A stretch of DNA of 64,000 nucleotides from Dreissena polymorpha (GCF_020536995.1 NC_068365.1:34470567-34534566); one strand, 5' to 3'; counted from the stretch's first letter, positions 22,870 through 34,518 are shown. Program-made: numbers and translations. The notes: generated by a model from the letters alone, not told the origin.

Positions 22870-24570
22870 AAGGCATTTTGAAGAACATGTAAGGTGGTTT
22901 AGTATTAATAGTCTACAACTATTTCAAAGCCAAAATATCTTATAAATCGTTATTTAGTGTTCGGTTATTTCATTAGCAAACATCGTTGGTTTACAATAGA
23001 GGGAGAAAGTCGATGGTGCATGATGTATGCATGTGTGTCTATAAGATATATAATGAAGCCGGTGTATTAAGAAAGATTTTTTAAGAAAACTAGTCAGTGT
23101 ACACTATCCCTGTAAAAGTATTAGCTGGGTGAAATGTAACGGTAACTTTCAAAATGAACATGTATATTTATGAATGACATGCATGAATGATGTTATAATT
23201 ATGTTTACTTGCATCGCCGTTTAACATTTCCACAATATACCATTATGGTACTCTGATCACATTTACATATGATATTTTTTGTGTAGCGTTCAACTTTAAA
23301 TAATGCACCTTTTACGCCATTGGCAAAAAACAATGAATTAACAGTTTTGCAGGAATAACCAATGATTCTAGGTGACAACCTTTGTTTTGTTTATATTGCA
23401 TATAATTTAATGTATGTTTGATATTCTCCCGAATCTTAAGTTATTTAACATTTTGCTTACGATCAATTAAAAGTGCTCAAAAATGATGTAATTCATTTAT
23501 ATCAAGGGACGTTTTGCATGAATAAATACTCATTTCATTGAATGTTCTGTTGTTTTTGAATGCTTTGTTATTAATTTTTACAACACGCTTTAACATGAAT
23601 ATTTAAACGTGTTATTTGCTTATTTAGTGTTCCAAAATCCCAGATTATATTAGAAGGGAAGTAGTCGTACGCATACCAGCTACCTGACGTAACAACATAT
23701 TGGGTGGGGTGGAAGTGTTAAACAAATGTTTATAACCGACTGCTGTTATTATATATAATGCATAATTCTAACTGAATAAGAAGCCAAGCCATGACAACGT
23801 TTATTTTAATTATTCTCCTGTAGAAAGATACATGTACAAATACAACAGCTTGAAATTCATAGCATATAGGTCAAGAAGTCTCAAGAAATTTAGTTTGTGA
23901 TGTTAAACCCATTTATTTGAGCTCGATTGCATCCAAAGCTATCAAGATCGTTTCTTGGGTATACCCAGTATGCCTCATTCTCATACTTTCGTGTCTCTTC
24001 ATTGGATTCGTGCTCATTTTAATACGTCATTATCGCTGTCACCAAATACTGCACGTGCCCGGTTTCTATGCAAGTTGATCGAGCTTTTACAACTGTTGTG
24101 TATTTTGCCGTGGAAAATGCGATTTAAACAGGTTATGTCCCACAACACGTAAATAAAATGCTAAAATTAACGTTTAACTATTTATTTAATCAAGTATGAA
24201 TGCCTTATAGGTCACTTATACTAAAATACAAATGAGTTTCCTAACTCTGTTTACATGTGTCAGCCATTTTGTTATGTATTTGTACCAAAGTTAACGCTCT
24301 ATTGATTTCGGAGCGCTTTGAGGGTCCCGACGGGGTATTGTAACTCAAGAACAACGCATGGCGCGCAAAGAAATTAAATATCAATTAGCGCATTGTGTAT
24401 AGAATCTCACAGTTCCCAATATAAATTTACCATGTTTATTGATCCATCAAAGATTGAAATAATCATTCTGATTCTTGACATTTTTATACATTCACAAATA
24501 AACATATGATCAAAAAGTTTTCTGATCGAAAAAAAGTTTATTTGTCGTCTAGTTAAGCACATATTTGTTT
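22870..24570. other. No gene seen
   Basis: AT-rich spacer between the TIR element and the transposase. Short open frames only (for example 23955-24152, 65 codons) with no similarity I recognise. Confidence 0.45.
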
Positions 24571-24664
24571 TCAGCCGAACCCTACCAAAATACCGGATCA
24601 TAAATATCGTAGGTAAAGTCCAGAATCCCTCAAAAATGCATATGCTGCGGTAAAGGAGAAAGGG

Positions 24665-26188
24665 ATGCCAGTTAAAAGGGCTGCATTGACATATAATGTG
24701 CCAATTCAAACATTAAGAGATCGTGTAAAAGGGAAAGTAGATCCATTTAATATTGAATTGGGCTCCGAGTTAATCTTTTCAAAAGAAGAGGAAACGGGTT
24801 TGGTGGAGCATCTGGAGAGCATGTCCCAGCTCGGATATGGTAACACCAATGTACAGGTCCAGCACCTGGCTGGGGAACTGGCCGAACATTTAGGGAAACG
24901 CCCTACCAACAAGCCACTTAGTATAAATTGGTTGTATGGCTTTCTAAAGAGATGGACAGACAGGCTCTCTTCCATAAAACCACGCGCCCTGGATAGTGGC
25001 CGTGCGAAAAACTCAACGCCGGTGATCGTTGAAAGCTACTTCAAAAACCTCGGGGAAGTAATGGAAAAACACAATCTGACCGACAAACCTCATCTCATCT
25101 ACAACATAGATGAAACCGGGATTCAACCCGAACACAGGCCTCCTAATGTCATCGCTGCCACTGGCAGTAAGCCGCAGGCTGTTACCTCGCCCCGCTCAAC
25201 AACCACAACATCATTCGCATGCGCTAACGCAGCCGGTAATCATATACTACCATTTTTCGTCTTCAAAGGGAAACGAAGCAACCCTGAACTAATGAACGGC
25301 TCGTCACCTGGTTCGAAATTCACAATGTCAGAAAGTGTCTGGTCAAATGCCGAAATATTCCAGCATTATTTGAAGGACCATTTCCTCCCGAATGTATGCA
25401 GAGGTTCAACGGACCAAGCGCCGATACTTGTAATTTATGACGGCCACTCCTCGGATGTTTCCAGGCAACTAACTGAATGGGCCAAAGCAGAGAATATCAT
25501 CCTCTTTGTTTTGCCTGCCCACACATCGCACATCCTGCAGCCTCTGGACGTGTCGATTTTCGGCCCATTCAAATCATATTACTACCGTGAATGTGCCAAG
25601 TTTATGCAGGAGCACATTGGTGAAACTGTCACGAAATATATGATGGCGAAAATTGCTTGCAAGGCATATCTAAAGGCCATGGTTCCAGCCAACATAGTCG
25701 CAGGCTTCCGAAAAACTGGCATTTTCCCCTGCTGCCCAGAGGTTGTTCCTGCAGATAAGCTTTATCCAAGCGAAGCCTTCCGAGAGACATCACCCCTGCT
25801 CAAAATTATGGCAATTAAATCCGGAAAAGAAGCAGTTGAAAACTACCTCTTGTTGAAGGCTGAAAAAAAGATTACATGCGTCTGCCAGGCCTCTAAGCAA
25901 CCTAAAGCCAAAAGCACAAAACCCAAGCCAGGGGGGAAGGCTATTACAGAAGAGGCATATGCTGAGGAGCTGCAAACATACGATAAGGAAAACGCAACTC
26001 CCAGTACATCAACAACCTCAACGCATGCAACAACAACTTCGGCGAAAAAAGGCAAAAATGCAGAAAGCGCCTATCGGAATCTCAATCCCAAAACAAGTCT
26101 ACTGCCACAGCAAAAGACGCATTGTGCAGTGATTCTGAGATGGAGTTCGAGCCGGAAGAAAAAGACCTGTGCTGTGTCTGCAGGATGA
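24665..26188 (+). CDS. pogo-type (DDE_1) transposase, main ORF
   Basis: 507 codons from ATG 24665. The true N-terminus lay upstream: the same frame reads PESLKNAYAAVKEKG before this ATG, typical of the Psq HTH, interrupted further up by TAA at 24614-24616 where a Tyr would be expected (KYRR-stop-SPESLK). A TTTTCAG acceptor at 24571-24574 hints at an upstream exon. Domains: HTH_psq (about -15 to 25), Tc5/CENP-B-like HTH (about 37-105), DDE_1 (about 140-340). The catalytic triad appears whole: D149 in YNIDETG, D259 in IYDGH and D295 in LQPLDVSIFGPFK (DDD type, as expected for pogo). The tail is Lys/Thr-rich. Compared with intact relatives the last residues (after about 460) are out of frame. 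Could be a domesticated remnant, but the stop argues for a dead copy. Confidence 0.85.
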   Translation: MPVKRAALTYNVPIQTLRDRVKGKVDPFNIELGSELIFSKEEETGLVEHLESMSQLGYGNTNVQVQHLAGELAEHLGKRPTNKPLSINWLYGFLKRWTDRLSSIKPRALDSGRAKNSTPVIVESYFKNLGEVMEKHNLTDKPHLIYNIDETGIQPEHRPPNVIAATGSKPQAVTSPRSTTTTSFACANAAGNHILPFFVFKGKRSNPELMNGSSPGSKFTMSESVWSNAEIFQHYLKDHFLPNVCRGSTDQAPILVIYDGHSSDVSRQLTEWAKAENIILFVLPAHTSHILQPLDVSIFGPFKSYYYRECAKFMQEHIGETVTKYMMAKIACKAYLKAMVPANIVAGFRKTGIFPCCPEVVPADKLYPSEAFRETSPLLKIMAIKSGKEAVENYLLLKAEKKITCVCQASKQPKAKSTKPKPGGKAITEEAYAEELQTYDKENATPSTSTTSTHATTTSAKKGKNAESAYRNLNPKTSLLPQQKTHCAVILRWSSSRKKKTCAVSAG

Positions 26189-26343
26189 CATCGCCACCAA
26201 ACTTGCCCGACTCGACGTTCTTAAAAATCCTCACGTGGGGCGAGTGCACCATTTGCAGCCACTGGGTGCACCTAAAATTCTGCACGAAAACGCGCGTTGT
26301 GAGGAGAAACGCCCGTTTCGTATGCCCTCATTGTGAAGTTTAG
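26041..26343 (+). pseudogene. Out-of-frame C-terminal PHD-like zinc finger of the transposase
   Basis: In the frame next to the main ORF: SQNKSTATAKDALCSDSE, then C-C-V-C, C-T-I-C-S-H-W-V-H, F-C and C-P-H-C before TAG at 26341, a C4HC3 pattern. A one-base indel in the A-rich stretch around 26043-26058 would explain the frame change. Many pogo/Jerky-like invertebrate transposases end in such a finger. Confidence 0.7.
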
Positions 26344-29311
26344 TTGTGCAGCTAATCGGACATGGGTCAATTGTGTTTCTTACAATGTTAAAGTTTCGTT
26401 TATATGTGTTATTTTTACGTGTAAAAAGAAGATTTAATTTTAAACACAATTAATTAGTTGATTAAAATCATTAATTACCTGCTCTCGGATGTAATATTAT
26501 ATTTTAAAATTAAACGCCAATATCGAGTAATACACGTGCCAGTGTGTCGAAGAAAATAGCCATTTAAATATGTGATTTTTAAAAAAATTCCCCACATGGT
26601 GCCCCATTTAGAACGCGGTCAAGAAAGAGCACGAATCCAATGAGAAAATTCTTCTGCATGATACAGATCATTGACCTTCACCTTAACGAGGTTAATATTT
26701 AGCAAATATGTAAACAAATACAGTTTTCTTTGTGTTTCGTTTTAAAATATTATTTTAATGACGAAATAAAAGTTACACAACGCTAAAAATACCAGCCAGT
26801 GTATGCGCATGCGCGGTAAAAATAGTTAAGAGGCACGAAAGGACGAGAAGATAGCATACTTGGTGAATTTGGTTGAAATCTAAAGAACGCTTCCGACAGT
26901 CGGAATTGAGCACGTGTATTTATTTGAGAACATATAATACTTATATGTTATGCACATTAAATGTAATGTTTTTCTTCTATAATAATGATTCACCCAATTC
27001 TCTTATGGACAATTATTTCTGATCAAGTAAGGAATTGATGTGTCGAAAATAGTATTAAAAAAACTAATGCGGGACGACGATCAACAAAATCCGACACGTC
27101 TTCCTTGCGATCTAGGACGGCGTCAATGTCCTTGTGCGTAACAGAGATCAAGCTACAGAAGCTTCTTTGTAATTTAGTTAATTTCAGATTGTTGAGTATA
27201 CATTTTTTCAGCAAAGATAACCATGGCGTAGTACTTGTTTATAATTGTTTTTGGTGTCAAAGTGTTTGTTGTGTAATCTGCTACGTGGTTTGTGTGAGAG
27301 TAAAACTTTTAATACCGTAAAGAGAATACTCTGCGTTTATTTGACTGTGATAAAAACATGCACATATCTATATTTAGATACAGGCCATTCGAAATTCCAT
27401 TTTAATTAAAACAATTTTGGAATCCCAAACGTAATATTTTCGACACTCCAAAAAATGTACGTTAATTATATTGTTAACGTTGAACTGATGATCTCGGAAT
27501 AGATTTTAGGTTTAAATATCTCCTTGAGACTGATATTTACATGATAAACGCATATAGGATATGACATTTGGTGCAAACCATAATCATTACACGAGCTCAA
27601 CAATTTCTCGAAAACATTGCCAACCAGTTGTTAGTAAGCTTATGTAGAGGTATGGTCTGAAATCACGAGTGTTGTGCTTTTATTATTGCATGGCATTGAA
27701 AGTATTGTTCAAAGAATTTATTACCTAAACGATTATATTTAATACAATGTAATTACTATACATTATATTTCAAGATATGAATATAATCTTCAACGGGGTA
27801 TTTAAGAAGTGTATACAATATTTAAAAACACGGTATGAAATAACCGCAAGACTAAACTAGATGCGAAACTAATAAACGAAGAATTGTCTTAAGTAACGCT
27901 CGTTAAATAATCCTAGTAAGTCGACGATAAACTTAAAAGGAAATAGACAAAATTACATACAACTCTGTAATTTGTATGATCATATAAACAATATAAAACC
28001 GCATATGTCTTGCTGTTATAATGATAAGAAAAAATGATATGATATGAAGTATATTACGGTGGAGAGTAAGCGAATTTCCTGTAATAAAGAACTTTTGATT
28101 CTTCGACTATACAAAACGTAACCATCCACTAAAATGGTGATTTATTTCCATTTTGAATTTTCACCAGCACAAGACATTAATTGTGTAAGTCCACACTTTC
28201 AGAAAGGAGATATATCTTACTATTTGCTCTTGTCCGTCCGTGTGTCCTAATCAGCACGTGAACTTGCTCAACTGGGTAAGTTCGGCCAAAACGTTATGGT
28301 CATTCTATCAACCCATTCACATTTTTATCTTGTGTCTCTTAAACGAAAAGTATTGCTAATACAGAGATAAAATGTCAACAACAACATTAACCAGTACAAA
28401 ATAAACTACATACAAATTAGAAATGGTGAATATATGGATGACAAAAATGCTATCTGACACCTTATACTCCATGTGCTGTAAGTGTAATTGACGTAAAATA
28501 TGACATTAACAATACATAAAGAGTGTCTCATTTATAATCAGTTAAACGATATCTTATTATTTGTTCAAAGATTCATATGATTAACAGTTTTAATTAAACG
28601 ACCGTTCATCCAGTCTATGTAAAAATGGACGATTAAAAGATTCGACGTACTGGTTCGTTTATTTGTTCGTGTGTTGAATTGTTCTTGAATGCGTGACAAT
28701 CAAGCTCAGACATAAAATAACCGTTGTTTAAATATATATTTACGTAATCAATATTTTAAAAGAACAATATACCCATGTTGGAGGTATTTTAAAATGACAC
28801 GCACTATATTTAATTACGTTGTGTCCCCGTACACGGTAATGATCACTATCATGTTTCACAAAGCATACAGATATCAATGAGCTGTGGAATGCAAAGAAAC
28901 GCGGAGTTACCGTTGTGTTACTATTTAGGAACCTGCTTTTATATTAAACGTTCAATCAGTAAACAGAATACGTGTTAAAAGGACTAAAAAACTACTAGCA
29001 TTGAATGTCATATATATCGCCGTTTTCATATTTGGAACTCAACAGGTGTTCGTCAAATTTACTTTTCAATACGAATATAACAGACAGCATACAATGATCG
29101 GATATATATTTTCATTAAACGTGTTATCGTTTACTAAATGACAAATAACTAATAAGTTCATATTCTTAACAGCTATTTAAGTTAAATCATATACAATTTG
29201 ACTAATATATTTGAATAACTTGTCTTTTCATATACACACAAAAATAATCCAGAAAAAAGAAAACAATTAAAATATATATTAACACACATTACATAAGATA
29301 TATGAACAATT
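26344..29311. other. No confident gene
   Basis: AT-rich spacer of about 3 kb between the transposon and the second CARD-like gene. A minus-strand frame at 27023-27214 contains DIDAVLDRKEDVSDFVDRRP, which looks protein-like, but no domain or splice pair supports it. Confidence 0.4.
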
Positions 29312-31381
29312 ATGGCGGAACACTTAACGACTTTAGATAAGATTTGTAACCTTCTGGAATCCTTGAAGACAGAATTTAAACGTGTAAGTGATAGACAAAG
29401 AGAACAAGACGTAGAGATAAGATCACTTCTAGCAGTAATAAGGGTCAATGACGACACATCTTTCGATAACAATGCTGACAAAACAAATACATCTGAGTGC
29501 TGCAAATCAGAAACGAAGAAAGCACAACAAGCTGTGATGGACAACTTTATTAATAAAGTTCGAGCAGAAATGAGCAAAATGAGCGTCGCTCATGTAAAGC
29601 AGAAAACAAATCTGACAAAGTCGCATTCATTCAGTGAAAGACCTACAAGAAAAAAGATCGCCAGCAGGACAAGTGTTTCGGATCCGCTCCTTAAAGGTAT
29701 GTTCTTCAATTATCTAATATGATCGTTATTGTGTAAAATAATATACTTTTACTGTATTTTTATAAGAACGTCATTTATTTAAGTATTTATTGTTTTTCTG
29801 TATTCAAACCAATGTTGAAAAGTCGAATCTTTATAAGCTAATTACTAATTTACGAATTATTGTCAATTGATTTTAAAACACATGCAACGACTTATTTGTC
29901 GCATTTAAACAATACAAAGCATTTTTTTGGTTCGCATCGCACTTTAATGAAAAGCACATTCGAAAGCTAAAGCTTCGAGGATCTTGTTGATTGTTTGAAA
30001 ATATGGATCTGTATGGCTTCTCATTCTAAAATTATCGTAAATAATATTTGTTTTATAAACAAAATATCATCTTACGTTTTCTTCGATTAAAGATGAAAAA
30101 GAGAAACACGAAGCATTTAGAACGGTATGCTTGTCACAGTCTATTCAACGTCATCTCACGGACATAATAGAAAACACCACCGCGCACAAGAGAATACCCC
30201 TACCTGATTGGCTGAGCGCTGAGGAAATAAAATTCATTCAAAAGAAACGACAAAGACGAAATAACAACTTAAGGAAATTTCTAATGATTCTTAGGAGAAA
30301 AGACTTTGGTACAATGTACCAATGGGTACATAATAATCTAGATCAAAAATTAAAACAGATGATATTGGAAACTTTTAACGAATTCTGCGACGAAGACCTA
30401 AATAAGACCAAATATAGATGTCTTCGATGTCGGATGAGTTTGGTCACCTGCGTAACAAAAGTTGCAGATCAATTAAAAAGTGTTGGGATTTTGTCGGATG
30501 AACTTTATTTGAACATAATTGATACTCATATTAAGACTGGTTCTCAGGAAACACTTTGGGATTCTATTTTTGAAGAATGTAAACAATCCCAAAGTATACA
30601 AATAGTTAACTGTGCATTTAAAGTATCTTTCGGTAGTCTTATTGCTAGCGGTAAAGAGGCAGAATTATCTGATTATAAGGCAATATATTGTTCTATATCG
30701 AGTCTGAATGGGGCTTCCAATGATTTGCTTGTCTGCAAATGAAGTGACCTCTGTTCAAAATCGCTACATCCAGTATCATGTGTCAAAAGTTTTGCAATGA
30801 GCACAGACCAATGTGCTTCGTTTTCAAACAGTCTAACTGGTCGAACACGGTACTGTGAGAGAGACAAAGAGCTGCAACATGTATCGAACAATAAGACAAT
30901 AACACAACCATCAAAGGTAAAGTCAGGGCTATTTCAAAGAACACTTCATATTCCTAATGCTGATCCTACAAATACGTTCTCAGACTCTAGCATTTCTTCA
31001 CCGAGCTCTCAATCCTCTGGAAGCAGTGATATTCAAGGTAACAGTGAACTTTCAACAGAAGAAGATGTGATTTCGATAAAGGAACCTGTCGATACAATGG
31101 AAAGAGTTCAAAGGAAACGAGTTGAAAGACGACGTTCAGCAAGGATTTTCACGCATAACGAATATCATAAGGTTCCTTTTCAGCAACAGTCGTTGCGATC
31201 GGAATCAGCTTCGTCACTGGTTGGAAGTCAACGCCTGACATCTGCGGCTAAACACCCTCAAATAATTAAAACAACAGACATTATGAACAAGACAGAAGAT
31301 CACAAACAATGTTTTGACATACAGGCTAAAAACGTGTTCGTTCAAAGTGTTGTGAAAAAATACGGAAAAATAGATGGATAA
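29312..31381 (+). CDS. Two-exon gene, tandem death-fold (CARD-like) protein, paralogue 2, with in-frame TGA
   Basis: Exon 1 is 29312-29696 (donor GTATGT), the intron 29697-30092 (phase 1) and exon 2 30093-31381. Exon 1 codes an amphipathic, coiled-coil-like start (MAEHLTTLDKICNLLESLKT), then KSHSFSERP and RTSVSDPLLK, both shared with paralogue 1. Exon 2 repeats the same layout: HEAFRTVC, WLSAEEIKFIQ, NNNLRKFLMIL, WVHNNL, YRCLRCR, VGILSDELY, LWDSIFEEC, SLHPVSCVK, a Ser-rich run and a basic tail RKRVERRR. At 30740-30742 a TGA interrupts the frame, which then stays open for 212 more codons and keeps similarity to paralogue 1 to the C-terminus. The TGA aligns with the second Cys of the C-Q-C motif in paralogue 1. 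Options: a recent nonsense mutation, read-through, or selenocysteine. I see no convincing SECIS by eye. CARD assignment is inference. Confidence 0.7.
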
Positions 31382-31416
31382 ATATAATTGTTTTGAAAAC
31401 ATTTCGAACGTTGTTG

Positions 31417-31422
31417 AATAAA
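31417..31422 (+). promoter_or_regulatory. Possible poly(A) signal AATAAA for paralogue 2
   Basis: AATAAA 36 nt after the TAA at 31381. If this is the site used, the 3' UTR is too short to hold a SECIS element. Confidence 0.45.
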
Positions 31423-31439
31423 ATAAGTTACCAGACAGA

Positions 31440-33058
31440 ACCAAACAAACTACTTCGAAAGTGTGAGACTTCCAAATCATGGTTTTACATATACATCTGG
31501 TGATTTTGTAAAACATACTTTATCACTTTAACGTACATTGATTCAGGGGATTTTGTTTATGTTGTTTGCAAAGTTAACCAGGTGTTTCTTAGTTTTGCAG
31601 CGCAATCCATTAATTTTTGTAAGCTATTAAAATGTAACAACATTACAAATACTTCGAGTTTTGTTCTCAAGAAAGATGTATGTCTTTTATTATTACGTGT
31701 ATATTATATGTACATTTATTGTGTTTGTTGTTTTATTAAATAAGACTGCTATGGTATTAAATACGTTATATTATCACACGATATGCTTTACAGATTTAAT
31801 TGTGAGGCTAATAAATGCCTCTGCTTTGGTGACACGAACAGCATACGACATTTCACTTTCATGTGTATCAAGCTGTCTCTTTTTGTCATTTTGTGAAGAA
31901 CAAATTTATAATTTAAATGGGTATAACGTTCAAATTCATGATCAACATTGACGATGGTGTGCTTTCAAATAGCATTTAAATACATGTATGCAATATTTTA
32001 TACAGCGGAAAGTCATTTTTCTCCTGTTAGAATAGTTGCAGACGAAAATTCTTCGTACAAGTATGTCTTAGAAATAGTGTGTATGTATTACTTGAGAATT
32101 TTATTCTACGTCGTATAATTATGTCGTTGGTGCTTTAACATGCATTTACGTATGAACATTTGTTCGCCCTTATTTGGTAATTTTCTCTTGTTCATTTATG
32201 ACTTGCAGGACAAGGCTTTGCAAATACCGGTCTTAAATGTAACTTAAGTTTCCGTAAATATTATCATTTAGTGGTGTTCTGCGTGTTAAATGTGACTGCT
32301 TTGTTTGTTGTCAACATGATCTTGAACAGAATTACATTGATTTAAATATATCAAGGTTTTGTCTCGTTTATTAGCAAATACTTTGATTTATTTACACTCA
32401 TTACTAAACTTTAGCGTACGTATTGTTTATAATGACAAAGACTTTGTGTATAAACAGACAGCTCGAATGACACCAAAGGCGTTGGCTTTTTAAAACTTTT
32501 AAATTGGTATGATAAAGTTTAGTTATGGAAAAATGATACCTCTAGATTATGTCATGGACCTATTGTACAGTATAGCTGATGACATAGAATATATGGTAAT
32601 TAACGAAGCCATTTATACGAAAACAATTGTTTTCTTTTTTCCGATTTGAAAAGCTGAGGTCATTATTTTACTTACATACAAAAACAGATTGAATCCTTAT
32701 AATTTAAGGTTAATGAATGGTATTCATTTATAGTTGTCTATGTCACTGAGTGAGTGCTTCATTACTTAGACGTGTTTTGTTGTTGTGTTTCATATCGAAT
32801 TGGATTGAGGACATCTATATATATATCGACGATCGTGAATACAAACTAACAGTAAATAATAATAATAATAGATTAACCAATTTATTTATAAATAATGACT
32901 AAATGACACTTATCTAATATGCATTTAGTTCAGTTATGTTTGTGTCTTGAGCAAGACGATGTCAGACTGTATTACGAACGATGTGTGTCCAGATTTCGCA
33001 TAGTCATAGCCACGCTAGGAAAACAATACGATACAACCCACCATAAATCAGCCGTAGT
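31440..33058. other. No gene seen
   Basis: AT-rich intergenic sequence. An open frame at 31661-31951 is Tyr/Val/Phe-rich and looks like chance. A short (ata)n run lies near 32818 and (aat)n near 32857-32870. Confidence 0.45.
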
Positions 33059-33577
33059 ATTAAAGGGATCTTTTCACGCTTTGGTAAATTGACAAAATTG
33101 AAAAAAGTTGTTTTAGATTCGCAAATTTTCGTTTTAGTTATGATATTTGTGAGGAAACAGTAATACTGAACATTTACCATGGTCTAATATAGCCATTAAA
33201 TGCATCTTTTGACGATTTTAAAACCTAAAAATTATAAAGCGTTGCAACGCGAAACGATTGAATAATTTGGAGAGTTCTGTTTTTGTCGTTAAATTTTGTG
33301 AAACTACGAAGATTGCTTATATAAGGTATAAAATACTTCAAGTATATGTACTCGGCGGAATAGCTCAGTAGGCTAAAGCGTTTTTACTTCAGGACTCTGG
33401 CAGGACTCCAGGGGTCACTGGTTCGAAACCTGGTCCGGGCAATGTTCTTTTTCTTCTTTTTAATTTTATTCTTGATTTTTTACTGGAGCTTTTACGATCC
33501 AATGTTTACATTTATCAATATAAAGCATTTAATGATTAAGTTAAAAAATGCCAAAATCTGTGAAAAGGCCCCTTTAA
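33059..33577. mobile_element. TTAA-flanked MITE with TIRs, carrying a tRNA-like unit
   Basis: Left end TTAAAGGGATCTTTTCAC (33059) and the reverse complement of the right end TTAAAGGGGCCTTTTCAC (to 33577) match at 16 of 18 positions. Length about 519 bp. It carries a tRNA-like unit at 33353-33440 and no ORF of note. TTAA at both outer edges fits a piggyBac-type target or belongs to the TIR itself. Confidence 0.75.
33353..33441 (+). tRNA. tRNA-like unit inside the MITE
   Basis: 'tagctcagtaggctaaagcg' is a good A box and 'ggttcgaaacc' a perfect B box; 'tccgggca' resembles a 3' acceptor strand. The stretch between D arm and T arm is long and the acceptor stem pairs poorly, so it is a tRNA-derived pol III head, not a clear working tRNA. 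Confidence 0.5.
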
Positions 33578-34188
33578 ACTTTGTTTGGTCGGTTCAGTAC
33601 ACACGCCTTAATATTTACAAGAAATATCTTTAAAAAAGATATACGGCGTTGATAGTTCAATGAATGAGATCAATGATAGCGAATGTCTTTTTTCTGTGCA
33701 GTTCTTAGCTGCATCACACGCAGTACGGGATGTTACGCGGAGTTTTCGCGGCTTATTTTACATTATTACATATTGCTGGTCATAAACCTTTAGATACAAA
33801 ACAGAAAACCAAAAGAAGAATGGAAGTGAAATTAAAACATACGAGTCAACCGGCCACACGAGAAGTATCCGTATTTATAGGCGCGTTCTTCGAACAAACC
33901 TGTTTTAGTGGTTTGTCGGGCATTGCTATTTGATTCGATTATTAACAGTATCGATAATCATCGCGCTCATGCTTAATACATTGGTCAATATGGTGGAATA
34001 ATTATTGTTAAATTAATCAAAAATAATATGTATCATTGTATTGTTGAAAACACATTAAGAATCTACACATTTCTGGTCTAAAGAAAATTCCAGGTCACCT
34101 AGTTCACGATAGCGTATTTATTATATAACTATTATTTTACTGGCCGCGAACTCCGGTGATGACCTGTATATAAACTCTGACATTCATA

Positions 34189-34204
34189 CACTGGCCGCGT
34201 AATG
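34189..34204. repeat. Target-site duplication, left
   Basis: CACTGGCCGCGTAATG, repeated exactly at 34503-34518 on the other side of the SINE. Confidence 0.85.
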
Positions 34205-34502
34205 TAGCGGATCCGTGGTCTAGTGGTAACACACTGGCTTCACAATCCAGAGATCGCTGGTTCGATCCCCCGCTGCACCTAACCTACTAACTCGTCTTTC
34301 GCATGAGACGTTAAACCGAGGGGCAGTGTACTAGGTGCTATACACCGGGCACTAAAAGACCCAGGGTCACCTCTGGAACGGGGTGTCTTCTGTATCTTGC
34401 ACTATCCCCCGTTACCAACTAAAACGTCTTTCTGGGGGCGATGGCCATATGGGAGACAATCCCGGTGCACTCGATAAAAAAAAAAAAAAAAAACAACACA
34501 AC
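34205..34502 (+). mobile_element. tRNA-derived SINE, recent insertion
   Basis: The head 'ggatccgtggtctagtgg' with anticodon loop TTCACAA (CAC, Val-like) and B box 'ggttcgatccc' is followed by a tRNA-unrelated body ('gagacgttaaaccgagg' region) and an A-rich tail (about 34477-34495). It is framed by a perfect 16-bp target duplication, so it is young. LINE-mobilised, non-coding. Confidence 0.85.
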
Positions 34503-34518
34503 CACTGGCCGCGTAATG

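Larger units (their letters stand above)
24575..26343 (+). mobile_element. pogo/Tigger-like DNA transposon, coding part
   Basis: Covers the Psq-type helix-turn-helix, CENP-B-like HTH, DDE_1 catalytic domain and a PHD-like zinc finger of one transposase. The element is inactive by at least one in-frame stop before the HTH and one frame change before the zinc finger. I could not find convincing terminal inverted repeats or a TA duplication by eye, so outer borders are unknown. Confidence 0.8.

Noticed and set aside
24407-24709. Minus-strand 100-codon frame over the transposase start
   Set aside because: Antisense shadow of the HTH coding region.
27023-27214. Minus frame with DIDAVLDRKEDVSDFVDRRP
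   Set aside because: Looks protein-like but is short, with no domain, paralogue or convincing splice pair.
29182-29577. Minus-strand 131-codon frame
   Set aside because: Antisense to exon 1 of paralogue 2; the plus strand has the conserved motifs and splice site.
31460-31505. Possible SECIS-like core (GTGA ... TGAT) after paralogue 2
   Set aside because: Spacing of under 40 nt is too short for a SECIS, it lacks ATGA, and I see no long stem by eye.
22281-33441. The two tRNA-like units (22281-22371, 33353-33441) as working tRNA genes
   Set aside because: Good A and B boxes, but extra bases in the middle and poor acceptor stems; both sit inside mobile elements.
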